From: Larix sibirica
Taxonomy: Eukaryota > Streptophyta > Pinopsida > Pinales > Pinaceae
Direction: 5' to 3'
Length of the DNA: 10,685 nucleotides
NCBI GenBank assembly: GCA_004151065.3
Contig: NWUY0300070659.1
Coordinates: 9,591-20,275 of the forward strand
Below the pieces are notes generated by a model. The model saw only the letters and a program-made list of their open reading frames with translations, searched no databases and was not told the DNA's origin. The translations under genes and the position numbers were made by a program. This document shows positions 1 through 8,674 of this stretch, piece by piece. How positions within the stretch are numbered: the stretch's first letter is position 1; each line of letters starts with the position of its first letter.

Positions 1-652
1 CTTGACACACAAGATTGACATGGAGAATGACTCACGATGCTATAACTTTAACACTAGCAACACCAAAAACCTTGGTTAAGGATAATCTTATGGTGCTTTT
101 TATCAACAAATGTCTATTTTTTCAGCATTTTTTTTAAAACTGTACTTACCTGACCATGGAATTATTTTAAAATTTATTCTAGTTATTTTTACCTTTATAT
201 TATAATTTGCAATATAAACCTAAACCAATTATGTATATTGGATACTTTCTTTAGTATTTTTCTCATAGACAAAATGCTCATTTTTTGCTATTTTGGAGTA
301 TGCTAGATTTATTCTATATTAATTTCTTTCAAAGTTGATAATCAACTATAGAACTTTGATTAATTTTTTTTCACTGAAAACTTCTTTATAGAAATGTCCA
401 AATTAGTGTTTCCAATGTGAGATTGGGATCTATAAAGTACAAACATCCACTAATATCTATGAGCACTCTTGTTTTGGAAGAAAACCATAGTGTCGAATTT
501 GAACACCAGTACCACATTATGTTTGCCTCACCTTGTTTATTTAATGTTTGTCTATGCCTCCATTAACTAGAAATTACCACTTCCAAATAATTAAACAAGA
601 AGGATATCACTATGTGGTCTGCAAGCGAAATAACAAAACTAAACCCATGTAA
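1..652. other. AT-rich intergenic sequence, nothing recognised
   Basis: No reading frame of useful length, RNA gene or mobile-element signature is visible here on either strand. I looked for leucine-rich repeats that should precede the receptor-kinase fragment starting at about 653 and found none, so the ectodomain part of that gene is missing or too decayed to see. In-frame stops (TAA at 650, TGA at 674) separate this stretch from the fragment. Confidence 0.6.
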
Positions 653-1156
653 ATAGTCTTCACAGGAGGGATCTGAACAATCTCCATTGTTTTCTTTGTG
701 TCCTTATTGATAGGAATTGGAAGTGCACACAATAGGAAAGTGCTGGGAGGAAGAGGGGACCCTTCTTATAATGAATTTCAAGATGAAGAAATAAGGGAGG
801 GAAGATTGGTGCTTTTTGAAAGTGGGGAGCATCTCACAGTGGAGGATGTGTTAAACACAATAGGTCAAGTATTGGGTAAGACCAACTATGGCACTATCTA
901 CAAAGCCAAGCTTAGCCAAGGAGGAACTATTGCTCCGAGGCTTCTTACGGAAGGCACTTGCAAGTACCAAAAAGAACTCCTACTTGTAATTAAGGATTTG
1001 CGTTTGCTTCGGCATGAAAATATAGTCCCTCTCAAAGCATTTTTATGAAGGAGCTAGAGAGAAGATTCTTGTATATGATTATCTGCAGAAAGGAAACTTA
1101 GTTGACCTTCATCATGGTAACTTATCATCTTCAAAGCCAAGGCTAAGGAAGAATTT
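653..1156 (+). pseudogene. TMKL1-like LRR receptor pseudokinase fragment (broken)
   Basis: The translation resembles plant TMKL1, a plasma-membrane LRR-III receptor-like protein with a kinase-like cytoplasmic domain. Seen in order: a hydrophobic transmembrane-like stretch (about 653-720), an acidic juxtamembrane piece, the GRLVLFESGEHLTVEDVL entry to the kinase domain (about 800-853), a glycine loop GKTNYGT near 875, and RHENIVPL near 1010. Where active kinases have the VAIK lysine this copy reads IAPRLL; from family knowledge TMKL1 members also carry arginine there, so the parent was probably already a pseudokinase. A run of five T at 1040-1044, one more than expected, shifts the frame into TGA at 1046; the homology resumes in the next frame (YEGAREKILVYDYL) and fades near 1156. 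TGA at 674 interrupts the membrane segment. The open frame from 698 begins with GTG and has no credible start. The LRR ectodomain and C-lobe are absent, so this is a truncated pseudogene rather than a gene. Confidence 0.8.
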
Positions 1157-1900
1157 CTCTATTATTTTTGTTACTTCTCCAAAAATAGAAAAAATTATTA
1201 GATTACAACCGCCATTTATGGGTCATCAATTGTACATAAATTACAAAAATTAAACTAAAGTTTGGTCTTAACATAAACAAAGCTAGAACCATTGTGTCCG
1301 GAAAAAAGCAAAACTAAAGTCACAAGAAAAAGTAAAGGCGTGGAAGCATATCATAAAAATAAAAAATTCAATGAGCTAAAGAGTGAGGTCGAATCCGTTA
1401 AAAGCCAAGAGTTTTGAGGAAAAAACAAAGAGTGATAACCTTACCTTGACAATCCCATACGAGAAAGCCGAATGCCTCAGATATGTTGAAATCTCCACGA
1501 TAATTGAGATTGTCGTTAAAACTCCGTGACGGTCGTTAGGATGGCTCTAATCCTCTGTGCTACGATTTGCTCCTAAGCAAGACCTTTGTTTCAGGTCTTC
1601 TTTGCCAGAATAAAAGCCTGTGAACAAGAGGTTTCATTCAAGTGCGATGGTTGTTATGGTGTGGTTGCATATTAGTGAAATGTGAATGGTGGAATGCAGT
1701 GAATGCAACAATAAATGAGCTGGAACGCAGTGAACGCACATCAAGCTTGCAACATACAATTGATCGGCTCAGGTAACTTTCAATCCATCACAATTAAGAT
1801 TCAAACCATCATCATTAATCCACTATGATGTAGCCCTACCACCTAGCAAGCGAAACCCCATGCCAATCCCCAAGGCTAACGTCACCAATATGAAAAATAT
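1157..1900. other. Non-coding spacer with short repeats
   Basis: No gene is supported. The stretch holds a small perfect inverted repeat (arms at 1579-1585 and 1593-1599, AAGACCT/AGGTCTT, loop TTGTTTC) and a short direct repeat at 1690-1740. The part 1390-1750 is somewhat richer in G+C than its surroundings and may be an old repeat insertion, but no terminal structure is visible. Confidence 0.5.
1690..1740. repeat. Two 20-bp direct repeats differing by C/T at two sites
   Basis: Copy one (from 1690) contains GAATGCAGTGAATGCA and copy two (from 1721) contains GAACGCAGTGAACGCA, an offset of 31 bases. Each copy is itself a doubled GAAYGCA word. The two differences are both CpG in one copy and TpG in the other. 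Confidence 0.75.
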
Positions 1901-1916
1901 AAATAAATAAATAAAT
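1901..1916. repeat. (AAAT)n microsatellite
   Basis: Four AAAT units lie directly at the left edge of the larger tandem repeat and may mark the start of the same repeat block. Confidence 0.85.
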
Positions 1917-2253
1917 TGTTTATAAGTTCAACTTAGAGTGAGAATTAATCTACCGATTATAAGATATAATTAATTTGCCCCTATGATCACTATATATCCC
2001 GTAGTGACATAATGCTACCGATTATAAGATATAATTAATTTACCCCTATGATCACTATATATCCCGTAGTGACATAATGATAAAAACTTAACAAACTCTC
2101 TACATTTTCAAATCCTTAAATATAAATACATAAATTGTTTATAACCTTCAACTTAGAATGAGAATTAATCTACCGATTGTAAGATAGAATTAATTTGCCC
2201 CATAGTGACATAATGATAAAAACTTAACAAACTCTCTACATTTTCAAGTCCTC
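1913..2253. repeat. Nested tandem repeat (two long copies, inner 65-bp duplication)
   Basis: Long copy A (about 1913-2117) and long copy B (2132-2253) both begin AAATTGTTTATAA and both end with ACTCTCTACATTTTCAA followed by a TCCT close by. Copy A contains an inner duplication of a 65-bp unit at 1951-2015 and 2016-2080, nearly identical. Each inner unit holds an imperfect hairpin (for example arms 1982-1992 and 2002-2011, TATGATCACTA against TAGTGACATA). Copy B has only one inner unit, and there the left hairpin arm and loop are deleted. AT content is high and no coding frame crosses the block. It could be a MITE-derived or minisatellite array. Confidence 0.85.
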
Positions 2254-2789
2254 AAAGCGAATACTCCAACATAAAATAATATCTCTTTCTAAGAAAATAT
2301 AAAATTATTTAATAATAAAAAATTTACCATTTTTTCTACCATACAACAAATAAGATTATATCTCCCTCGCAAATGCAAGATGAAATCTAAAGTCGTGATT
2401 GCCTTTTCCTCGTTAGGCACTTGGCAACAACAAATATGATAAAATATCAAGGCGAGCGTCGAGAACGAGGGATAACGTGAACGGTGCTCTCGTTAAAGTT
2501 GGCGGAAAGAGCAGAAAAATGCCATGTCGACCTGGTGGATGCTACCAGCGCCAACCTTTTTCATTTATTATTTTCACGAGTATTCCCTCTGCCTTTTGCT
2601 TTACTGCTTTCATAAACTTCTCACGCAATTTTCAAAGTTTTCACTAATGCCGGCGATATTCAACGGCAACCATGCCTGGATAAACCAGTGTTTGAAACTA
2701 CACATCATTCATAAGTATTCTCTGTAGCCTCTGTATTTGAGTTTCTTTACCGGATAGTTGGTAGTTGAGCTTGTTTTCGTTTAGTCTCG
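2254..2789 (+). other. Upstream region of the Ser/Pro-rich gene
   Basis: AT-rich to about 2390, then G+C-richer (about 2400-2530, several CpG) before the start codon at 2790, consistent with a proximal promoter and 5' leader. I find no convincing TATA box. ATGs at 2520 and 2524 open frames of 42 and 67 codons that overlap each other and resemble nothing; if transcription starts upstream of them they would be upstream ORFs, otherwise they are chance. Confidence 0.4.
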
Positions 2790-4346
2790 ATGCCAAACAT
2801 GGAGATTAAGAGAGCTAAGGTGTTTTCCTTGTTGGGTTTTACTTATTTGTGTATAGGCTTCTGTGTATCAATCAACCCACATAGGCCTGGGGCATTTTTC
2901 ACAGTTGGGTCTGGTTTTGATGAAGTCTCCCATTTCCTGGAACTTTCTTCCACGTGGCTTTTCAACCCACTCTGGAGTTCAGGGGAGGCTGCTGATGTAG
3001 AAAGCAGGCCTCCCAAAGATTCAGTGATCCGGATGTTTGGTGAAGGGGATGAGCATGTTGATCTGCAATTGCCTAGCCAAAGATTGAATGCAGGAGAGGC
3101 CTCATCTTTATCACGTGAACTAAGTCCTTGGTTCGCCCCATCCTCCTCTCCTTCATTTCCTCCTCCAATGCCACCACCATTGCCAGTACCCAGTTCTCCT
3201 CCGCTTTCCCCTGTACCCAGTCCTTCTGCACCATTCCCACCTCCATTGCCAACCCCGGTACCAGTTTCGCCATTTCCCTCCACCACACCTTCCCAGTCTC
3301 CCTCCTCTGTATCCCCTTCTCCCACTCATCCAATCTCACCACCATCTATCTCCCCTTCCTCTTCATCCCCTTCTCCCAGTGCTCCTTCAATCTCACCCAG
3401 TGCACCTTTAATCTCACCAACACCATCCTCTCCTTCATCCTCTTCAGCCCCCTCTCCTTTTGTATCACCTTCTCAGATCTTTCCCCCCTCTTTGTCACCT
3501 TCTCCAGCTCCGTCATCCTCTACATTGCCCTCGCCCACCCCTTATCCCATTTTTACACCTTCTCCATCCCCCTCCCCTTCTGAATCAACTTCACCCAGCC
3601 CTTCTCCATTCTCTCCACCTGCACCAACCTCCTCTTATCCCTCCTTGTCACCTTCCTCTAGCCCTTCTTCGATCTTTCCACCCTCTCCAATCCCCTCACC
3701 TTTCGTGTCACCTCCACCCTCTCCATCCCCATTCTCCCCTGTATCACCTTCATCCACCCCTTATCCTATCTTTCCTCCCTCTCCATCTCCTTCCCCTATG
3801 GAATCACCTTCACCTGCCCCTTCTCCAATCTTTCCACCTGCACCAACCTCCCCTCCCCTATCTCCATCTCTTCCTTCTCCTTCTCCCTCTGTATCACCTT
3901 CTTCTACACCTTCTCCGATCTTTCCTCCCTCTCCATCCCCCTCTTCCTCTGTGTCACCTTCACCCTCTTCATCCCCATCTTCCTCTGTATCACCTTCGCC
4001 CACCCCTTATCCTATCTTTCCTCCCTCTCAATTCCCCTCCCCTATAGAATCACCTTCACCTGCTTCTTCTCCAATCTTTCCACCAGCACCGACCTCCCTC
4101 TCCCCCATCTCATCTCCGACTCCTTCTCCCCAATCCCTACCTCAACCAAGCCCAACACCAAGTCCTTCTCCAGTCCCCCCACCAGCCCCTATTCCACCAC
4201 AAATAAAAATGCTTGCAAATTTGACTATATCAAATGGAGCAAAACTAGTACCTCAGTTTGATCCCTATATATTCAACTACACAGCATCATTGAGTTCCAG
4301 GGTCAGAAGATTTCGTGTGATTGCATACCTGCCTGAAGAGAAAGAG
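2790..4346 (+). CDS. Secreted Ser/Pro-rich wall-type protein with start of a cadherin-like beta-sandwich domain (first exon)
   Basis: Not a named gene I recognise. A hydrophobic segment at residues 11-27 after a basic KRAK looks like a signal peptide, so the product should enter the secretory pathway. Residues 28-111 are a non-repetitive region. Residues 112-470 are almost wholly Ser/Pro with Ala, Thr and Val: SP, AP, TP and VP pairs, few Pro runs and no extensin SPPPP-Tyr pattern, which suggests arabinogalactan-type Pro hydroxylation and glycosylation in the cell wall. Residues 475-519 (LANLTISNGAKLVPQFDP, then IFNYTASLSS) match the start of the cadherin-like beta-sandwich family (Pfam PF12733, from memory). 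At E519 the sequence AAAGAG|GTATGC is a good donor; the frame continues ten codons to TAG at 4377 but reads as intron. The ATG at 2799 (residue 4) has better start context (A at -3, G at +4) than 2790 and may be the true start. The domain is incomplete here, so more exons are expected. Confidence 0.8.
3534..4130 (+). repeat. Higher-order repeat inside the Ser/Pro region (three copies)
   Basis: Within the coding sequence, a block reading TPYPIF, then PP/TP-SPSP, then an E-S/T-P step, then PIFPPAPTS recurs at residues 249-290, 322-365 and 404-447, about 73 and 82 residues apart (starts near 3534, 3753 and 3999). The DNA copies are similar as well, so this arose by tandem duplication rather than only by shared composition. 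Confidence 0.75.
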
Positions 4347-4352
4347 GTATGC
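4345..4352 (+). other. Probable 5' splice donor (AG|GTATGC), phase 0
   Basis: Cutting between 4346 and 4347 ends the exon after a full codon (E519), inside the predicted beta-sandwich. The ten codons beyond (VCQC and onwards) do not fit the domain. No exon completing the domain is visible downstream; acceptor-like sites such as the TTTTCAG near 5119 and TTGCAG near 5368 lead into frames without the expected beta-strand pattern. Confidence 0.6.
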
Positions 4353-5488
4353 CAGTGCACTGCAGCCATCTTTATTTAGTTTTTACGGATGGGTTTTATA
4401 TTCTTTGTAGTTGAAAACTTTATTGTATGCTATCAAGTTGGGTCGAATGCAATCTCACTCCTTATGTCGTAAGAGGGCCCTTCAGAGATTAGCATTATCC
4501 TAAAAATTGATTCCTAACAATGCGGCATTCTATACAATTTAATTCTAGAAACCAGGTAACAATTTAATTCTAAAAACAAGGTAGCTTTTGTGAGTCATAT
4601 TGCATGCTGTTCCAACAAACTATGTCTGGGACAAAGGTTATCCTGTGGCATTTGCTCATAACTTCTATCTTCTTAAAAATGATTGTTTCATTTCTCACTG
4701 CAAATTTGTCCGATAAAAGGTAGTTTGTCCATTATCATTCCCTTTGCTGCCTATGTATTTCTGAGTTTGCAAGGCCAATAATTTCTCAGCTTTAATGATC
4801 GCTCTCAGTATTGTGGGGAAACATATAATAAGTTTTAGAGAGCATTTGGAGAAGGGTTATAAATTTATAATAGAGTTCGTCTTTAAATGTAAATGTTTAA
4901 AGTCTTAGCTACTGACATTGGCTAATTATTCATAGATTTTGTAGTGTTATGAATAGCTTGCTAGTGTGTTCTCATTAACGTGTATCTGACCTTTGTACTA
5001 CTACACTGTTAGGCTGATAGCTTCCATCCTACCATGGCTACTAATTAGCTCGTGACAAAAAAGGCCTGTAAACTAATAACTTTTGATGCAAAGTTTATCT
5101 GCAATTTAACTAATTTTCAGATGAAGTGCACTTTCCTTATAAGCATTTTGAGCTACTTCATCGCTTCATGGCCATTGACAACTATTTGACATTCAAGGAA
5201 ACTAATCATGGTATAATAAGAACTAAAAAGTCTTTTACAAGGATGAGCTGAGGACAGGTACCAAAGATCCATCTTATACAATCTTTCTTGATGTTTTTAC
5301 TTGTTACCTTTCTAGCTTGGTATATGCTGAGTGCTATAAACCTAAGATGCAATGGAGTTACATTGCAGGATTTTGCTCAACAAAAACAGCTCATGAAAGA
5401 AAGAATGTGCTTTAATTTGAATTCATAAAGATGTCGTACTTTTGATATATGTTACCTCGCAGGCCTGCACTTAAATAAATTCAACTCC
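4353..5488. other. Probable intron sequence, no gene seen
   Basis: AT-rich with no long frame in any reading. A tandem duplication of 25 bases sits at 4535-4559 and 4560-4584 (starting CAATTTAATTCTA). After a branch-like TAACTAAT and CAG near 5119 one frame stays open for about 43 codons (from 5121, beginning GAA GTG CAC) but resembles nothing I know. The stretch is best read as the beginning of the intron that follows the donor at 4347. Confidence 0.5.
4535..4584. repeat. 25-bp tandem duplication
   Basis: Two adjacent 25-base copies share CAATTTAATTCTA and AGGTA with a few substitutions between. It is an ordinary small duplication in non-coding sequence. Confidence 0.75.
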
Positions 5489-6640
5489 TTGAACAAAGTG
5501 CAACCCTGGAGGCACTTAGGAAGGTTGTCCACTGTCACCACAATATCATTTCCTCTTACTTTAGGTTGGCTCTCCTCCGGCACAAGGATGGACACCCTAG
5601 AAAACATCATGATATTCTATAGAGATAGAGGGATTGTGGATAGCCAAGGTCAGTGCCTATCCAATTGTGCGATGGAGTCAGAGAAAACCATCAAGAGGGT
5701 TTGAATAGTATGGGAGGAGGCGTAGTTAGGATGTTATCGACATGCTCAAACTAACCACATGGATCTACTTCAATATGCAAAAACTGAAAGGAGGGCCCTT
5801 CTAAAGTTGCTCCTCACAATAAGCACAAAATCAGCCAAGTAACAGCATGCAACCGTGAATAATTTAAGGACATCCACACATGAAACCATAATGAAGTAGA
5901 GAAAAGTAGGAAGCCTCCTTTATTGAACGAACATCCAACGATACCTCATTCTTCAAGTGTGATTTCACCATAAGATTAAGAGGGCCTAGACGTTCCACAC
6001 TTAACCTTTAGTCCTAGCTAGGGAAGCCCTCAAAATAGAGTGAACAGCCATAACCAGGATATTACAACAACAAATAATCTTCAATAAACACAATGATTAC
6101 AACAAGCTGAAGGTAGGGTTTCACCTCAACCCTAACGTCTTCTTATTGGAGTAAACTTGCCCTTCTTCAAAGATTATACCAGCAGATTAGTAACTTCCAG
6201 CCATCAAATCAACCCAAGAAAAATAAAGAAAGATGAACAAGCTCACATTGAAATGCCCCAAAAATTCCCCCACCCAAAATATCTTTAACTAAGTTTGGAG
6301 GGGAACTCCCACAACTCCAACCATGCCTATAGCAAACAAATCTTTCATCTATTTATACTTTTTTCCATCCCAAATTAGGGTTTCACCCATCTAGGGTTTG
6401 AAGAGGTGAAAAAAATATTTTAATCCATAGAAAGTGTCCTCCAACCTAGAGTGCACCTCCCTAGGGATTTCTTTAGGTAATTTAGGGCCTCATAGACCCT
6501 AGTGCTCCCCCTAGAGAGCTCTCCAAACCTTAGCGCTCCTCCTCTAGACTCCAAATGATGTGCCATTTTGTCTTCTTTTAGCTTATAGGTCAAAATATCG
6601 ACTTGGGACCCCTTTTACCTTTGCATAGGTCCACTTGACA
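5489..6640. other. Repeat-like non-coding block, minus-strand polarity suspected
   Basis: A short frame at 5489-5704 has no recognisable similarity and a non-ATG start. Read on the minus strand the block has a TATA box near 6350 followed by long leader-like sequence, which looks like part of a retroelement LTR or a lost transcription unit. No protein domain could be assigned in any frame. Confidence 0.35.
6350..6357 (-). promoter_or_regulatory. TATA box candidate (TATAAATA), minus strand
   Basis: On the minus strand the sequence reads AAAAGTATAAATAGATG, an excellent plant TATA box. No coding frame follows within the next several hundred bases, so if real it probably belongs to an LTR or other repeat rather than to a host gene. 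Confidence 0.35.
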
Positions 6641-6742
6641 CTTGTCATCTTTCGAATTCTTTAGAGTGTGCATTAATCCTTTGTTTAGGGCCTTGGACCA
6701 TGTCAACCATGCCACATGATGCTTTCTCATGCAAAGGACTAT

Positions 6743-6843
6743 CCTCCAAATATGTAGAACATGTCTCAACTCTCAAATCAAGTGTCATTTCCAAATGTCT
6801 CAAGGGTAGAACATGCCTCCAAATATGTGGAATATGCCTCAAA
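6743..6843. repeat. 27-bp interspersed short repeat
   Basis: CCTCCAAATATGT-A/G-GAA, then ATG, then CTCAA occurs at 6743-6769 and 6816-6842, with a shortened copy (CCAAATGTCTCAA) between them at 6791-6803. The minus-strand open frame crossing this region is a by-product, with no recognisable protein. Confidence 0.7.
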
Positions 6844-7558
6844 TAGTGTGTAATACCCCATAAAGTCACTTTAATATCCTTTAAAGGGTAGATTTTTGGG
6901 TTCCTTCGAAAGTGTTTACACCATGCTTGGGAGTGCTTCATGAGATTTGGGGTACATGGTATATGTTCATCCCTTGGATGGTTCGAGTTGGATTAGAGCA
7001 TTAGAGATGGTCTATGATGGATTTGCATAGTTGAGATAGCTTGCTTAGTGGGTACAAGACCTCAGATGGTTCCCGACTTAGTCTTCTTCCCTTAGGCATT
7101 GGAGTTCTCTTGACAGTTTGGTGGATTCCCTTCATTGAGGCCCCATGGAGGATCCACTTGCTTGGAGAGCGCCCAACATGGGATGAGGAGCACTGTGCCA
7201 CTTGGAGGAGGGCATTAGGCCCTAGTTGGCATGTGGTAGCTTGGATTTATGTTTGGAGGATTAGAGATGGCTTAGGGATGCCTTGGGCTTGGACAATGTT
7301 CATGTAGGGGGTAGTTGACCTAGTGGAGTACATTGCTTAGGAGGATGGATGGTGTATGTGGAAGCTTGTGATGTAGGCATGTGGTCTTACCTTGTGTGGC
7401 TACATCATCTTGGAGCCCTTATTGTGTACGACATCACCTTGGAGCACGACACTTGTATTGTAGAGTGAACATCTCACTTTTGTTGGCCTACAAAGCTCAT
7501 GTAGGTTGCTTGTAAGGGCCTGTGCCCACATAGTGTTGTTGGCTTCCCTTACCTCTCA

Positions 7559-7565
7559 TATAAAG
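7559..7565 (+). promoter_or_regulatory. TATA box candidate (TATAAAG), plus strand
   Basis: CTCATATAAAGAGG is followed about 30 bases later by a pyrimidine-rich CATTCATATCATC stretch suitable for a transcription start. No long frame follows; the likely role is as an LTR promoter in the block starting at 6849. Confidence 0.35.
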
Positions 7566-7642
7566 AGGAATGAGTGAGTCCTTTCATTCATATCATCATA
7601 TGTACTCTTTTCTTTGCACTTAGCTTCTTGGAAGAAGTCGCT

Positions 7643-8380
7643 AGGGTTTCCTCATGAGCCCTAAGAGGAGTTGTGAAGTCTAGAGGGGACTTTTATGGAG
7701 AATTTGCGCTTGTGACTAGGGTTTTCTCTTGAGGAGATGTTGGAGATGATCTTGGGTGTCTCTTTCTTGGATCTTCACTTGTACTTGTTCTCTCTCTCTC
7801 TTGAGGCATTTAGGGTTTCTTGGTGTTTCTTGCAGCATCTTTGAATTCTAGGGTTAAAGTTTTACCCTTAGAGATTGGAGATTAGGGTTTTGAGAGAAAA
7901 TAATAGGGTGGATTGGTAAAGAAGAAGAGAGGAGAAGGACATCTTGCCTTGGAGGTTGTGCTGGATAGATTCTTGCACATGTATCTTCTTGGTTAAGCTA
8001 GGGTTTGATGATTTTCCCTAGCTAGGGCTTTTTGGATAGTTGAAGTTTTTGTACAAGCACAAGGAGGATCTAGGGCTTTTTTCTTTGAACTTTCCTTGTT
8101 AAAAGTTGGTGAGTTTATGCCTCTTTGTGGATTGAATGGTGGTGTAATGCAGCATTTTTTCTGATTTAGGGCTTCTTACTAGCCTTTGGTCAACTTTGTA
8201 TGGTGGAAAACGTTCTATGGGAGAAGTTTTCCCTTGTTTGGGCCTTGGATCTCTGAAATTTGCCCTAATTAGGCTCCTCCAACGAACCCTAGAGGTTGTT
8301 GTTGGATGCCCTAATTAGCAAGCCTTGGAGAAGTATTCCAATAGGGAGGCTGGTCACTCATCTTTCATGGCCTAGGGTTT
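7643..8380 (+). repeat. Cluster of AGGGTTT telo-box motifs
   Basis: Exact AGGGTTT occurs at 7643, 7718, 7812, 7884, 8000 and 8374, with more at 6115, 6377 and 6393, and the reverse AAACCCT at 8523 and 8649. They are spaced irregularly, not in tandem, so this is not an interstitial telomere array. A (TC)n run lies at 7789-7801. Confidence 0.7.
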
Positions 8381-8674
8381 GAGGTGATACCTTAAAACCC
8401 CCTTATCTTGTCATTTTTACTCAAAATTCTAAGCATTCCATGTGTATTATACTTTATTGCATTGCATACTAAATTAGGCTACGTTTTATACCTAAAAAAC
8501 CTAAAAATTCTAGAAACTCAGAAAACCCTAAAAAAAATAAATTCAAAACCTTAAAAATATTCAAAGTTTTGCAAAATTAAGCCCATAGAAGGCTGCGCCC
8601 CACTTGTTTTGTCCATCTCCCTCAAGGGCGTCATTTTATCAGGCCTCAAAACCCTAAAAGGCTAAAACGAAATT

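Larger units (their letters stand above)
6849..8400 (+). mobile_element. LTR-retrotransposon-like block (possible LTR and leader)
   Basis: The block starts TGTAATACCCC, a 5' end I associate with plant LTRs, and differs in composition from its surroundings (G+T-rich plus strand). A TATA box at 7559 would lie where U3 meets R in a long LTR, and the downstream part looks like an untranslated leader. No primer-binding site, polypurine tract, gag or pol is seen inside. A shorter reading also exists: 6849-7530 ends in CCCACA and is flanked on both sides by TAGTG (6844-6848 and 7531-7535), as a solo LTR with a 5-bp target duplication would be, although the TATA box would then lie outside. I cannot decide between them. 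Confidence 0.35.

Noticed and set aside
2520-2727. Small frames of 42 and 67 codons upstream of the main gene
   Set aside because: They overlap each other in different frames, have no recognisable similarity and lie in the probable leader or promoter. They could at most be upstream ORFs.
2843-3345. Long minus-strand frames opposite the Ser/Pro region (Gly/Glu-rich and Lys/Glu-rich)
   Set aside because: They are the antisense shadow of repetitive Ser/Pro codons. They share their composition bias and have no domain or upstream signal.
3128-4047. Two plus-strand frames shifted against the main coding sequence (His/Leu- and Ser/Phe-rich)
   Set aside because: They arise from the pyrimidine-rich repeat in other frames. 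The frame beginning at 2790 has the signal peptide and the C-terminal domain and explains the region.
5110-5240. Branch-like TAACTAAT plus TTTTCAG as the acceptor for exon 2 of the 2790 gene
   Set aside because: The phase-0 frame after it ends after 22 codons and does not continue the beta-sandwich pattern. Another frame is open for about 43 codons but is in the wrong phase.
6645-7307. Several 66-98 codon frames on both strands in the LTR-like block
   Set aside because: They overlap one another, show no domain, and some begin at non-ATG codons. The sequence behaves as a repeat.
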